A DNA stretch of 64,000 nucleotides, from the NCBI RefSeq assembly GCF_019024325.1, contig NZ_JAFNJS010000009.1, positions 115,112 through 179,111 on the forward strand, read 5' to 3'. Source of the DNA: Falsiroseomonas tokyonensis (lineage in GTDB: Bacteria; Pseudomonadota; Alphaproteobacteria; Acetobacterales; Acetobacteraceae). The translations under genes and the position numbers were made by a program. Positions 1 to 8,373 of this stretch are shown here, in pieces (within the stretch, counting starts at the first letter, position 1; every line of letters begins with the position of its first letter). The notes under the pieces were generated by a model, which made no database searches, was not told where the DNA came from, and saw nothing but the letters and a program-made list of their open reading frames with translations.

Positions 1-10
1 CGGCGGGGTT

Positions 11-748
11 TCAACGTGCTGCGCGGGCCTCCGCCACCAGCCGCTCCAGCGTCGGCAGGTCCACCGCGCCGGGCACCAGGGTGCGGCCGATCACGAGCGC
101 CGGCGTGCCCTCGATGCCCAGCGTCTGGGCCAGGCCGAGATTGGCCTCGATCCGCGCGGTGACCTCCGGATGGTCCATCTCCCGCCGCAGCCGCGCCCAG
201 TCGAGGCCCGCGCGTTCCGCCTGCTGGCGCAGCACCGGCTCGGTCGGCTCCGTCCGCAGCCCCATCAGCGCGTCATACAGCCGGCCATACCCACCCTGGC
301 GCTGCGCCGCGAGCAGGGCGCGGCTGGCCAGCACGCTGTTCGGGCCGAGGATGGGCAGGTCCTTCATCACCACGCGGAGGTTGGGGTCGCGGCGGATCAG
401 CGCCTCCATGGTCGGGTGCAGCTGCTTGCAGTAGCCGCAGCGGGCATCGAAGAACTCCACCAGGGTCACGTCGCCCTGCGGATTGCCCTTCACCGGGTCC
501 GCGGCATTGCGGAACAGCGCCGCCTCCTGCGCCTGGATGGCTTCCCGCCGGGCGGTGGCGCGCGCCGCCTGCTCCGCCGCCTCCAGCCCGCCGAGGGCCT
601 CGCGCAGGATATTCGGGTCCTCGCGCAGCGCCTGGCGCAGGATCTCGACGATCTCGGCCCGCTGGGCGGGGGTGAAGCCCTGGGCCACCGCCGCCAGGGG
701 CAGGGCCAGGACCAGCAGCAGGGCGGCGGCCCGGATCAATCGGCGCAT
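11..748 (-). CDS. DsbA-family thioredoxin-fold periplasmic oxidoreductase
   Basis: A 245-residue protein. An N-terminal signal peptide (MRRLIRAAALLLVLALPLAA) is followed by a helical stretch and then a thioredoxin/DsbA fold. The redox motif CGYC lies near residue 107 in FFDARCGYCKQLHP, and the cis-proline loop is GTPALVIG near the C-terminus. Family members exchange disulfides in periplasmic proteins as oxidase or isomerase; the CGYC motif and long N-terminal helix resemble the ScsC/Com1-like branch more than classical DsbA. I chose the ATG at 748 because a GAGGA ribosome site precedes it and the signal peptide then sits at the N-terminus. The frame stays open upstream through a 24-bp tandem repeat, which would add meaningless NAAPRQV octapeptides. 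It lies 104 bp downstream of an M48 protease gene on the same strand, so the two may be co-transcribed in an envelope quality-control unit. The substrate is unknown. Confidence 0.88.
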   Translation of the reverse strand: MRRLIRAAALLLVLALPLAAVAQGFTPAQRAEIVEILRQALREDPNILREALGGLEAAEQAARATARREAIQAQEAALFRNAADPVKGNPQGDVTLVEFFDARCGYCKQLHPTMEALIRRDPNLRVVMKDLPILGPNSVLASRALLAAQRQGGYGRLYDALMGLRTEPTEPVLRQQAERAGLDWARLRREMDHPEVTARIEANLGLAQTLGIEGTPALVIGRTLVPGAVDLPTLERLVAEARAAR

Positions 749-756
749 GGGATTCC

Positions 757-876
757 TCACCTGCCGCGGAGCGGCGTTCATCACCTGCCGCGGAGCGGCG
801 TTCATCACCTGCCGCGGAGCGGCGTTCGTCACCTGCCGCGGAGCGGCGTCCATCATCTGCCGCTTCGCGGCCGGTT
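757..876. repeat. Five 24-bp tandem units, each an NNN-loop hairpin
   Basis: Four near-identical 24-bp units occupy 757-852. A diverged fifth (853-876) forms the 3' end of the M48 protease gene. Each unit contains a perfect 5-bp hairpin, GCCGC-GGA-GCGGC; in the fifth the loop has become TTC while the stem is intact. Read on the minus strand, each unit also carries AGGTGATG, so four extra in-frame ATG codons precede the DsbA-like gene. Unit length is a multiple of three. There are no spacers, so this is not a CRISPR. Confidence 0.9.
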
Positions 877-2250
877 CTCGGGCTCGGCGGCGTTGCGCAG
901 GTCCTGCGCCCGCAGCCGCTGCGGCCCCGCCGGCAGGGCGGCCTCGGCGCGGGTGGCCAGCCTGCGCGCGCTGGCCGGGTCGCCCAATAGCAGCGCCTCC
1001 TCCGCCAAGGCGAGGTCGGCCTGCGGCATATTGCCGAGCCGCCCCTGCGCAACCGCCACCTGGCGCCAGACGAAGGGGCTTTCGCGTTCCGTCCGCAGGG
1101 TGGCGTCCAGCTCCTCCAGCGCCTGGCGCAGCTGCGCCGGCTGGCCCAGCTCGATCAGCACCCGGGCATGGCTGAGGCGGACCATCGGCTCGTCCGGCGC
1201 CAGGCGGCTGGCCATTGCATAGGGGGCCAGCGCCTCCGCCGGGCGATGGCCCTCGAACAGGATCTGGCCCTTCAATTCGTGCAGCCAGGGCGAATTCGGC
1301 GCCTCCGCGATCAGCGCCTCGACCAGCGCCACCGCCTCCGCGATGCGGCCGGATCGGAACTGGGCGATGGCGCGGGCATAGCGGGCGGGGGCGGAGAGGT
1401 CCGAGGGCGGGTAGCGGCGCCAGGTCATGGCCGGGGCGTCGATGAAGCCGTCCAGCTTCGCCCGCACCATGGCAAAGCTTTCCTCGAATCCGGGCGGCGT
1501 CGGTGCATCGGCGAAGCGGGACCGCAGGATATGCTCGCGGGCGAATTCCAGACGGTCGCGGGACAGGGGGTGGGTGCGGAAATACGGATCCTGCCGGCCG
1601 ACCGCCAGCAGCTCCTGCTCCAGCAGCTTCTCCAGCAGCGATTCCAGGCCGCGGGAGGACCAGCCGAGCCGGTCCAGATAGGTCACCGCCGCCTGGTCGG
1701 CGGATTGTTCCTGGGTGCGGGTGAAGGCGTAGAATTCGCCCATGGCGCTGGCCTGGCCGCCCAGCATGCCCGCCGCCAGCGCGCCGGATTGGCCGGAGGC
1801 CGCGGCCGCCGCCCCGCCCAGCAGCATGGCGCCCACGGCCCGCAGCATGGCCGCGCGCATCTCATCCGGCAGCCGCGCCAGGTGGCCGCCCGCGATATGG
1901 CCGGTCTCATGCGCCAGCACGCCGATCAGCTCCCGCACCGATCCGGCCTGCTGGATCAGGCCGGTATGGATGAACAGCCGGTTGCCGGTGCTGACGAAGG
2001 CGTTTATGGCCCGGTTCTGGATCAGCGTGATCCGAACCAGTCCGGGATCCACCCCCGCCGTGCGGAACAGCGGGTGCGCCAGGCGACGGACCAGGTTTTC
2101 GGTCTCCGCATCCCGGATGGTGACGATGCGCGACGAGGCCGATTGCGCCGCGGTCGGTCCGGCGGTGACCAGCGCGACGAGAAGGGCGAGGACGACCAGG
2201 ATGACGACCAGCTTGGTGCCGGCGATCGAAGTGGCCAGGGGGCGCGACAT
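853..2250 (-). CDS. M48-family periplasmic zinc metalloprotease with TPR domain (BepA-like)
   Basis: A 465-residue protein. A signal anchor occupies about residues 12-35. The M48 catalytic domain has the zinc motif HETGH at 114-118 and the distal glutamate in TRTQEQSADQAA about 55 residues later. A C-terminal TPR-like half follows (alanine-rich paired helices, for example PWLHELKGQILFEGHRPAEA). BepA/YfgC relatives are periplasmic proteases and chaperones that degrade stalled outer-membrane proteins; that role is inferred from architecture. The ATG at 2250 shares the palindrome CATG with the start of the divergent lipoprotein gene, so either one start is wrong or both are transcribed from promoters inside each other's coding region. 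The stop lies in the last hairpin unit of the 757-876 repeat. The dsbA-like gene follows on the same strand. Confidence 0.88.
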   Translation of the reverse strand: MSRPLATSIAGTKLVVILVVLALLVALVTAGPTAAQSASSRIVTIRDAETENLVRRLAHPLFRTAGVDPGLVRITLIQNRAINAFVSTGNRLFIHTGLIQQAGSVRELIGVLAHETGHIAGGHLARLPDEMRAAMLRAVGAMLLGGAAAAASGQSGALAAGMLGGQASAMGEFYAFTRTQEQSADQAAVTYLDRLGWSSRGLESLLEKLLEQELLAVGRQDPYFRTHPLSRDRLEFAREHILRSRFADAPTPPGFEESFAMVRAKLDGFIDAPAMTWRRYPPSDLSAPARYARAIAQFRSGRIAEAVALVEALIAEAPNSPWLHELKGQILFEGHRPAEALAPYAMASRLAPDEPMVRLSHARVLIELGQPAQLRQALEELDATLRTERESPFVWRQVAVAQGRLGNMPQADLALAEEALLLGDPASARRLATRAEAALPAGPQRLRAQDLRNAAEPENRPRSGR

Positions 2251-3724
2251 GGCCCTTAGCCTAGCGCGATCGGTGCCCTCGGCCCACCCCGAAGCCTCCC
2301 GCCGCCCGGCGCCACGCGCCCTGCTGCCGCTGGTGCTGCCCCTGCTGCTGGCCGCCTGCGGCGCCGAGACGGCGCTGACCGGGGGCCCCACGCCCCAGGC
2401 CGGCGAGGAAGGATTTGTGCGCGGCTTCCTGGGCGGCGTGGCGGCGGAGGAGCCCCGCGCGGCGCTGATCGCGCGCAACGTGCTCTCGGCCGGCGGGTCG
2501 GCCGCCGATGCGGCGGTGGCGGGCGGCTTCGCGCTATCCGTCACCCTGCCGTCGCGCGCCGGGCTCGGCGGTGGCGGCGCCTGCCTGCTCTATGCGCCCA
2601 GCCGGAACGAGGTGGAGGCCATCGTCTTCCCCGCCGGCCCGCGTGCCGCCGTGCCCGCCGGCGCCGACCGCCCGGCCGCCGTGCCGCTGATGGCGCGCGG
2701 CCTGTTTGCCCTGCATGCCCGCGCCGGGCGCCGGCCTTTCGAGGAATTGATCGTCCCGGCCGAACAGGCCGCGCGCTTCGGCACCGAGGTCAGCCGCGCC
2801 TTCGCAGCCGACCTCGCCGCCGTCTCCGGCCCGCTCTTCGCCGATCCTGGCGCCGCCGCGGCCTTCGGCGGCCCCGGTGGCCAGCCGCTGGCCAGCGGCG
2901 CGCGGATGACCCAGGTGGATCTGGGCGGCACGCTGGCCACGCTGCGCACCGCCGGCGTCGGCGACCTGCACCAGGGCGCGCTGGCGCGGCGGCTGGAGGA
3001 AACCTCCCGCGCTGCCGGCGGCATGCTGACGGTGGCCGAGCTCCGGGAGGCGGTGCCCCAGGTGCTGCCGCCGCTGCAGTTGCGCGCCGGCAACGACCTG
3101 GTCTCCTTCCTGCCGCCGCCGGCCGATGGCGGCCTGGCCGCGGCGGCCGCCTTCGCGGCACTGCAGGCCGGCGCCCCTCCGGAAGCCGCCGCGGCGCGCA
3201 GCGTGGCCAGGTCGCCCGCCTGGCGCAGCCGCGGCGGCACCCCCATGGCGTTGCTCTCGGCCACCGACCTGCCGGCGGCCAGCCTCGGCCTGTTGCCGGC
3301 CTCCACCGGGCTGACCGTGGTGGATCGCGACGGCATGGCGGTGACCTGCGCCTTCAGCATGAACAACCTGTTCGGCACCGGCCGCATGGCGCCGGGCACC
3401 GGCATCCTGCTGGCGGCGGCCCCGGGCATCGGCCAGGTGCAGCCGGCGCTGCTCTCGGCCGGGCTGGTGCATGCGCCGAACCTGCGCGCCTTCCGCGCCG
3501 CCGCCGCCGGCAGTGGCCAGCAGGCCGCCCCGATGGCGGTGGCGCTGCCGCTGGCGCGGGTGCTGGGCGGCACGCCGGCCGCCGGCGCCGTGGGTTCGGC
3601 GCCGGAGCCGGGCCGCACCCAGCTGATGTCCTGCCCGCGCTACCTGCCGGGCGGCGAGGCGAGCTGCGCGGCGGTGACCGATCCGCGCGGCGCCGGCCTC
3701 GCCGTGGGGGCGGTGGACCGCTGA
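2249..3724 (+). CDS. Gamma-glutamyltransferase-like lipoprotein, atypical nucleophile motif
   Basis: A 491-residue protein. The N-terminus has a lipoprotein signal (LLPLVLPLLLAAC), giving a lipidated cysteine. The body follows the gamma-glutamyltransferase Ntn-hydrolase fold: an early GGSAADAAVAGGFALSVTLP segment, RAGLGGGGACL, and the small-subunit segment NNLFGTGRMAPGTGILL. Where canonical enzymes have the autoprocessing nucleophile in TTHxSVVD, this protein reads STGLTVVD, with Ser352 at the nucleophile position and Gly replacing the histidine. It is also shorter than the usual 550-580 residues. It may be a divergent hydrolase or an inactive paralogue. An alternative GTG start lies at 2273, which would separate it from the divergent M48 gene and leave the signal peptide intact. 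The aminotransferase gene follows 7 bp later, suggesting an operon. Confidence 0.72.
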   Translation: MALSLARSVPSAHPEASRRPAPRALLPLVLPLLLAACGAETALTGGPTPQAGEEGFVRGFLGGVAAEEPRAALIARNVLSAGGSAADAAVAGGFALSVTLPSRAGLGGGGACLLYAPSRNEVEAIVFPAGPRAAVPAGADRPAAVPLMARGLFALHARAGRRPFEELIVPAEQAARFGTEVSRAFAADLAAVSGPLFADPGAAAAFGGPGGQPLASGARMTQVDLGGTLATLRTAGVGDLHQGALARRLEETSRAAGGMLTVAELREAVPQVLPPLQLRAGNDLVSFLPPPADGGLAAAAAFAALQAGAPPEAAAARSVARSPAWRSRGGTPMALLSATDLPAASLGLLPASTGLTVVDRDGMAVTCAFSMNNLFGTGRMAPGTGILLAAAPGIGQVQPALLSAGLVHAPNLRAFRAAAAGSGQQAAPMAVALPLARVLGGTPAAGAVGSAPEPGRTQLMSCPRYLPGGEASCAAVTDPRGAGLAVGAVDR

Positions 3725-3731
3725 GCCGGCC

Positions 3732-4901
3732 ATGCCGCTGAAGACGGGCCGGGGCGCGGAGGCCCCGCCCTTCCTGGTCATGGACGTGATCGCGGCCGCC
3801 AATGCGCGCGCCGCGCGCCTGCCCGCCGGTGCCCCCGGCGTGCTGCGGATGGAGGTCGGCCAGCCCGGTAGCGGCGCGCCGCGCGGGGCGGAGGAAGCCG
3901 CCATCCGCGCGCTGCAGGCGCGCCGGCCGATGGGCTATACTGAGGCCTTCGGCCTGGCCTCGCTCCGCGCCCGCATCGCGCGGCACTACCAGGACCAGTA
4001 TGGCGTCGCGGTCCCGCCGGCGCGAATCGCGGTGACGGTGGGGGCCTCCGGTGCCTTTCCGCTGGCCTTCCTGGCGGCCTTCGATGTCGGCGACCGCATC
4101 GCCATGGCCGCACCCTTCTACCCGCCCTATGCCAATATCCTGGCCGCGCTGGGCATGGTGCCGCAGCTGCTGCCCTGCGATGCCACCACCCGCTTCCAGC
4201 CGACCCTGGAAATGCTGGAACGGCTGGACCCGCTGCCCGCCGGGCTGATCGTCGCCAGCCCCTGCAACCCGGCCGGCACCATGCTGGCGCCGGAGGAGCT
4301 TTCTTCAATTGCCCGCTGGTGCCACGCCAAGGGCGTGCGGCTGGTCTCGGACGAGATCTATCACGGGCTGTCCTGGGGCACCGTCGCCGAAAGCACCGCC
4401 GCGGCGTTTTCCGACAGCGCCATCGTGGTGAACAGCTTTTCGAAGTATTTCTGCATGACCGGCTGGCGGATCGGCTGGCTGCTGCTGCCGGAGGATCTGT
4501 GCCGGCCGGTGGAATGCCTGGCCCAGAACCTGTTCATCAGCGCCCCCCACATCGCCCAGGTCGCCGCCGAAGCCGCCTTCGACTGCACCGAGGAGCTGGA
4601 GGCGAACAAGGCCGGCTACCGCCGCGCCCGCGCCGCGCTGCTGGAAGGCCTGCCTGCGGCGGGTTTCGACCGCATCGCGGCGGCGGATGGCGCCTTCTAC
4701 CTCTGGTGCGACATCGGCCATCTCAGCAATGACAGCCTGGATTTGTGCGCCCGGATGCTGGAGGGGGCGGATATCGCCGCCGCCGCCGGCGTCGATTTCG
4801 ACCGCGAGCGGGGGCACCGGTTCCTGCGGTTCAGCTATTGCGGGGCGGAGGCGGAGGTGGTGCAGGCGCCGGCGCGGCTGAAGGACTGGCTCAGGCGCTG
4901 A
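3732..4901 (+). CDS. PLP-dependent aminotransferase, class I/II
   Basis: A 389-residue fold-type I aminotransferase. Visible landmarks are VGASGAFPLAFLAAFD in the cofactor phosphate region, the SPCNPAGT asparagine motif, SDEIYHGLSW with the PLP-ring aspartate and tyrosine, and the Schiff-base lysine in NSFSKYFCMTGWRIGW. The C-terminal arginine motif is HRFLRFSYCG. Such enzymes transfer amino groups from aspartate, aromatic or branched-chain amino acids to 2-oxo acids; specificity cannot be read from the sequence. Length and motif order are normal. It starts 7 bp after the gamma-glutamyltransferase-like gene and probably shares its transcript. A GC-rich dispersed repeat follows the stop codon and separates it from the convergent ispE. 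Confidence 0.92.
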   Translation: MPLKTGRGAEAPPFLVMDVIAAANARAARLPAGAPGVLRMEVGQPGSGAPRGAEEAAIRALQARRPMGYTEAFGLASLRARIARHYQDQYGVAVPPARIAVTVGASGAFPLAFLAAFDVGDRIAMAAPFYPPYANILAALGMVPQLLPCDATTRFQPTLEMLERLDPLPAGLIVASPCNPAGTMLAPEELSSIARWCHAKGVRLVSDEIYHGLSWGTVAESTAAAFSDSAIVVNSFSKYFCMTGWRIGWLLLPEDLCRPVECLAQNLFISAPHIAQVAAEAAFDCTEELEANKAGYRRARAALLEGLPAAGFDRIAAADGAFYLWCDIGHLSNDSLDLCARMLEGADIAAAAGVDFDRERGHRFLRFSYCGAEAEVVQAPARLKDWLRR

Positions 4902-4916
4902 GGGGGGGGCACCCTG

Positions 4917-5030
4917 CCCCCACCCCGACCAGCCTTCGGCGTTGCGGCAGTGCCGCAACCCCCCGCAAGTGCGGGGGAGGGAGCAGCCCTTCTCCCTCCC
5001 CTGCGGAGCGGGGGAGGGTCGGGGTGGGGG
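4917..5030. repeat. GC-rich dispersed intergenic repeat with three hairpins (copy 1)
   Basis: The space between convergent genes holds three strong hairpins: TTGCGGCA-G-TGCCGCAA, CCCCCGCA-AG-TGCGGGGG, and CCCTCCCC pairing with GGGGAGGG. The block 4917-4982 recurs in inverted orientation at about 35670-35736, including the segments ACCAGCCTTCGGCGTTGCGG and CACCCCGACC. It may act as a bidirectional terminator for the aminotransferase and ispE genes, but no U-tract is present. Confidence 0.8.
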
Positions 5031-5043
5031 CTTCGGCGCCCCC

Positions 5044-5877
5044 TCACCCCAACACCCCCCCACCCCAGCGCCACCACTCCGCCGGCAGCGCCGCCGCCGC
5101 GGCCTCCGCCTGGGCGGGCGTGGCGAAAAGCCCGAAGCAGGTCGCACCCGATCCGCTCATCCGCGCCAGCAGGCAGCCCGGCTGCGCTTCGATCGCGGCC
5201 AGCACCTCCGCCACCGGGGGGCAGAGCGTGATGGCGGCCTCCTGAAGGTCATTCCCCAGCGGCCCCAGCCATTCGGCCAGCGCCGCGGCATCCGCCCAGG
5301 CCGCCGGCAATTCGGCCGGCGCCGAAAAGCCGCCCTGCCGCGCGCGGAAGACGGCCGGCGTAGCCAGCGGCAGGCGCGGATTGGCCAGCAGCAAGCCGCA
5401 GGGCGGCAGCGGCGGCACAGGGGACAGCACCTCCCCCACCCCCTGCATCCGCGCCGGCCGGCCGGCCAGGCAGACCGGCACATCGGCGCCGAGCCCCGCG
5501 GCCAGTGCCGGCAGATCCGCCGAAACCCCCCAAAGCCCCGCCAGCACCCGCAGCGCCGCCGCCGCATCCGCCGAGCCGCCGCCGATGCCGGAGGCCACCG
5601 GCAGGTGCTTGTCGAGATGCAGCGCCGCCCCCCGGCCCGCCCCCAGAGCCCGGGCCGCGCGCAGCACCAGATTGTCCGGCTCCGCCGTCAGCGCCGCCGC
5701 CTCCGGCCCGCCCAGCGTCAGGCGCAGCGCCGCCGCCGGCGCGGCCGAGACCCGGTCGCCGATGCTGGCAAAAACGGCCAGGCTGTCCAGCAGATGGTAA
5801 CCGTCCGCGCGCCGCCCGGTCACGCGCAGGAACAGGTTGACCTTGGCCGGCGCGAAGCCGGATTGAAGCAAACTCAA
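5044..5877 (-). CDS. ispE: 4-diphosphocytidyl-2-C-methyl-D-erythritol kinase
   Basis: A 277-residue GHMP kinase. IspE phosphorylates the 2-hydroxyl of CDP-methylerythritol with ATP, the fourth step of the non-mevalonate isoprenoid pathway. Diagnostic segments are [21 protein letters not shown] at the N-terminus, the GHMP ATP-binding motif [19 protein letters not shown] near residue 90, [10 protein letters not shown], and the third motif [14 protein letters not shown] near the C-terminus. The start is TTG at 5877, overlapping the TGA of the upstream TPR gene as TTGA, so translation is probably coupled. No better ATG exists before the conserved FAPAKVN segment. Length is normal for the family. 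Confidence 0.96.
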   Translation of the reverse strand: MSLLQSGFAPAKVNLFLRVTGRRADGYHLLDSLAVFASIGDRVSAAPAAALRLTLGGPEAAALTAEPDNLVLRAARALGAGRGAALHLDKHLPVASGIGGGSADAAAALRVLAGLWGVSADLPALAAGLGADVPVCLAGRPARMQGVGEVLSPVPPLPPCGLLLANPRLPLATPAVFRARQGGFSAPAELPAAWADAAALAEWLGPLGNDLQEAAITLCPPVAEVLAAIEAQPGCLLARMSGSGATCFGLFATPAQAEAAAAALPAEWWRWGGGVLG

Positions 5878-7592
5878 TCCCGGCGCTGCGCCGTGGAGGC
5901 CGGCGGGTCCGGCAGGCCGTCGCGCAGCTTGGTGGTGATCTTCGCGAGGTCGTCCGGCTCCGGCTCAAGCCCCAAGGCGCGGCGCCACTGGAATCGGGCC
6001 TCCTGCTGCCGGCCGGCGGCCCAGTAGACGTCGCCCAGATGGTCGTTGATGACGGAATTGCGCGGCTCCAGCTCCACCGCGCGTTCCAGCGCCGCCAGGG
6101 CGCCCGGGATATCGCCCATGTGGAACAGCGCCCAGCCGAGGCTGTCCACGATATTGCCGTCGTTCGGCCGCAGCTCCACCGCGCGTTCCAGCATGCGCCG
6201 CGCCTCCGGCAGGCGCTCGCGCCGTTCCACCCAGGTATAGGCCAGGTAGTTCAGGACATAGGGCTGCTCCGGCGCCAGCTCCAAGGCGCGCTGGAAATCC
6301 GCCTCGGCGCGCGGCCAGTTGCCGGATCGCTCATTGGAGATGCCGCGCGCATAGAATAGCGGCCAGTCACCGCCGCCCGGCGTCGCGATGCGGGCCAGGG
6401 CGCCGTCATAGGCCGTGACCGCATCGGGGAAGCGATTGCGGGCGCGCAGCATGTCGCCCAGGCGCAGCAGGGGCTGTGGCGCGCTGGGCATATCCGCGGC
6501 CAGGCCGCGCAGCAGCGTCTCCGCCATCTCCACCCGGTCCATGCGGTCGTACAGCCCGGCGCGGCGCAGCGTGGCGACGCTGGCCAGCGGATCGCCGGCG
6601 GGCAGCCCTTCCAGCACCTGCAGGGCGGTCTCGGGGTGGCGGTCCTCGGCGTAGTTCTCGGCGATCAGCAGCAGCGTCGGCGCAAAATTCGGCCGCAGCC
6701 GCAGGGACAGCCGGGACAGGATCAGCGTCGCCTCCCCACCGCCCTGCTGGCGCAGCGCCGCGGCCAAGGCGAGGTAGGATTCGGCAATGCCATCCACCGC
6801 CGAGCCGACGGGCCGGGTTTCCAGCAGGGCGCGGCGGCTGGCCGGCGTCGCGGCCGCCACCGCATAGTCGCCGAGGCCCCGCGCCAGGCCATCGACCAGC
6901 GCCATGGCCTCCGCCTCCCGCCCCGCGCGGGACAGAATGGCGGTGGCCACCTGCAGCAGGCGCAGCGAGGGGTCGGGCGTTTCCGCCATGGCGATGCGGA
7001 TGGCGCGCTCCGCCTCCCGCGTCCGGCCGGCGAGGTCGGCGATCAGCGCCATGTGCAGGGCGTGGATGCCGCGCAGCCGCCCGGCCTCGGCCAGGGGGCG
7101 CAGCGTGGCCAGCGCCGCATCGGTCTGCCCGCGGCCCTGCTGCACCCAGGCCAGCAGCAGCGGCTGCAGCAGCTGTGAGGGGCCCTGGCGCGGCAGGGCG
7201 CGCACCCGCTGCTCGGCCCGGTCCCAGCGGCCGGCGAGCGAATCGGAGCCCACCAGCAGCAGCGCCGCCGCCTGGTTCTGCGGCAGGCGGCGCGCCAGGC
7301 GCAGCGCCTCCGGCCGCCCGTCCAGCAGGGCGGCGGCGAAGGCGCGGCTCAGCACCTCCGGCTGGTCGGGGTCGCGGCGCAGCGCCTCCAGCAGCCGGTC
7401 GGCCGCGGCGCGCGTATCGGTCTCGGATTGCGCAAAGCGGCCGGAGAGGTAGTTGCCGAAGACCCCGGATGGCTCCGCGGCCTCGGCCGAGACCGGCGTG
7501 GTGGCCGGGCTGGGCGTTCCGGCGGCGGCACAGCCCGAGAGCAGCGCGGCGGCGAGCAGAAGGGCACGACGGGGCGGGACGAACCAGGTCAT
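5874..7592 (-). CDS. Tetratricopeptide-repeat lipoprotein
   Basis: A 572-residue protein. The signal [21 protein letters not shown] ends in a lipobox cysteine. The mature part is almost entirely TPR-like helical pairs, best seen toward the C-terminus: [40 protein letters not shown] and [18 protein letters not shown]. It is probably an outer-membrane or periplasmic scaffold; alphaproteobacterial relatives are often annotated only as TPR proteins. I chose the ATG at 7592 because it begins the lipoprotein signal; the frame is open further upstream but without a better start. Its stop overlaps the TTG start of ispE, an unusual pairing of an envelope scaffold with an isoprenoid enzyme that seems conserved only as an operon habit. 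Confidence 0.85.
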   Translation of the reverse strand: MTWFVPPRRALLLAAALLSGCAAAGTPSPATTPVSAEAAEPSGVFGNYLSGRFAQSETDTRAAADRLLEALRRDPDQPEVLSRAFAAALLDGRPEALRLARRLPQNQAAALLLVGSDSLAGRWDRAEQRVRALPRQGPSQLLQPLLLAWVQQGRGQTDAALATLRPLAEAGRLRGIHALHMALIADLAGRTREAERAIRIAMAETPDPSLRLLQVATAILSRAGREAEAMALVDGLARGLGDYAVAAATPASRRALLETRPVGSAVDGIAESYLALAAALRQQGGGEATLILSRLSLRLRPNFAPTLLLIAENYAEDRHPETALQVLEGLPAGDPLASVATLRRAGLYDRMDRVEMAETLLRGLAADMPSAPQPLLRLGDMLRARNRFPDAVTAYDGALARIATPGGGDWPLFYARGISNERSGNWPRAEADFQRALELAPEQPYVLNYLAYTWVERRERLPEARRMLERAVELRPNDGNIVDSLGWALFHMGDIPGALAALERAVELEPRNSVINDHLGDVYWAAGRQQEARFQWRRALGLEPEPDDLAKITTKLRDGLPDPPASTAQRRD

Positions 7593-7665
7593 GCCCGTGA
7601 GCCTAGCAGGCAAGCGCGCGGCTTCGCCAGGAGGCCGTGGATGCATCGCAGCATGGGCGCAGGGA

Positions 7666-7956
7666 TCAGCCAAGGCCCAGCAGCAGCAGCAGCCCCGCCC
7701 CCGCGACCCAGGCCAGCATGGCCGTGGGCAGGGAGGCGCCGAGCCGCTCCAGGATCGCGGCCGGCAGGGCGGAGAGCAGCAGCGTGGCGGTGGAGACCAT
7801 CAGGCTCGCGCCGTAGAAGACGATCTCATTGGTGGGGGTCAGCATCTCCGGCAGCCAGACGGGATGCAGCGCCATCATCACCGGCAGGGCCGGGCTGATC
7901 AGGCCATTCATCAGGCAGAGGCCTACCACGGCCACGAAAAGGGTCTGCGGCTGCAT
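7666..7956 (-). CDS. Small integral membrane protein, unknown function
   Basis: A 96-residue very hydrophobic protein with three predicted membrane segments (about 5-28, 44-68 and 74-95). It begins MQPQTLFVAVVGLCLMNG and ends in a leucine-rich helix, AWVAGAGLLLLLGLG. No catalytic motif is visible. The start is the ATG at 7956, 5 bp after the stop of the preceding membrane-protein gene on the same strand. It is the last gene of a cluster that begins with the DUF4212 and sodium-symporter genes, so a role connected to that transporter is possible but only by position. Confidence 0.65.
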   Translation of the reverse strand: MQPQTLFVAVVGLCLMNGLISPALPVMMALHPVWLPEMLTPTNEIVFYGASLMVSTATLLLSALPAAILERLGASLPTAMLAWVAGAGLLLLLGLG

Positions 7957-7961
7957 GGCGC

Positions 7962-8279
7962 TCAGCCCGCCCCGGGCGGCGTGATGCGCGGGCCGAGGCC
8001 GGCCGAGAGCATCAGCACGCCGGCCACCAGCCGGATGCCGAACAGCCAGCAGGCCGCGACCAGCGGCAGGAAGCGCGGGTGGACATAGGAGGGCACGGCG
8101 CGCCGGGCGAGCCAGACGGCCCAGCCGGTCAGCAGGCGGAATCCGCGCCAGATGTAGTTCGGACTGTCCTCCGGGACGATCGCCTGCATCATGAACCGGC
8201 CGAGGCAGGCCCAGGCGGTCAGCGCCAGGATATAGAGCGGGATCCAGAAGCCGAGGTGGTCGGCGACGAAGGGCTGCAT
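7962..8279 (-). CDS. Small membrane protein, unknown function
   Basis: A 105-residue protein with two to three hydrophobic segments: LGFWIPLYILALTAWACLGRF at the N-terminus and RFLPLVAACWLFGIRLVAGV near the C-terminus, with an amphipathic loop PEDSPNYIWRGFRLLTGWAVW between them. The spacing recalls YggT-like proteins, but the match is too loose to name. It lies 94 bp downstream of the sodium:solute symporter gene behind a terminator-like hairpin, and just upstream of another small membrane protein. It may be a distal, partly attenuated gene of the symporter operon. Confidence 0.65.
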   Translation of the reverse strand: MQPFVADHLGFWIPLYILALTAWACLGRFMMQAIVPEDSPNYIWRGFRLLTGWAVWLARRAVPSYVHPRFLPLVAACWLFGIRLVAGVLMLSAGLGPRITPPGAG

Positions 8280-8322
8280 CGGCGGCGAAAGATCCTGACG
8301 GGTCGCGCATCAGACATGGAAA

Positions 8323-8348
8323 GGGCGGCCGCGTCACCGCGGCCGCCC
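8323..8348 (-). terminator. Terminator-like hairpin after the symporter gene
   Basis: A perfect 11-bp stem GGGCGGCCGCG / CGCGGCCGCCC encloses a 4-nt loop (GTGA on the minus strand) and is followed on that strand by TTTCC. It lies 26 bp downstream of the symporter stop. The U-tract is short, so termination may be partial. Confidence 0.55.
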
Positions 8349-8373
8349 CTCAGCCATTCAGGCCGCTGGCCTG

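Noticed and set aside
757-876. Possible CRISPR array
   Set aside because: The repeats are contiguous with no spacers, the unit is 24 bp and no cas genes are present.
1742-2248. Extended N-terminus of the lipoprotein gene from 1742
   Set aside because: That part is antisense to the M48 protease and would bury the lipoprotein signal.
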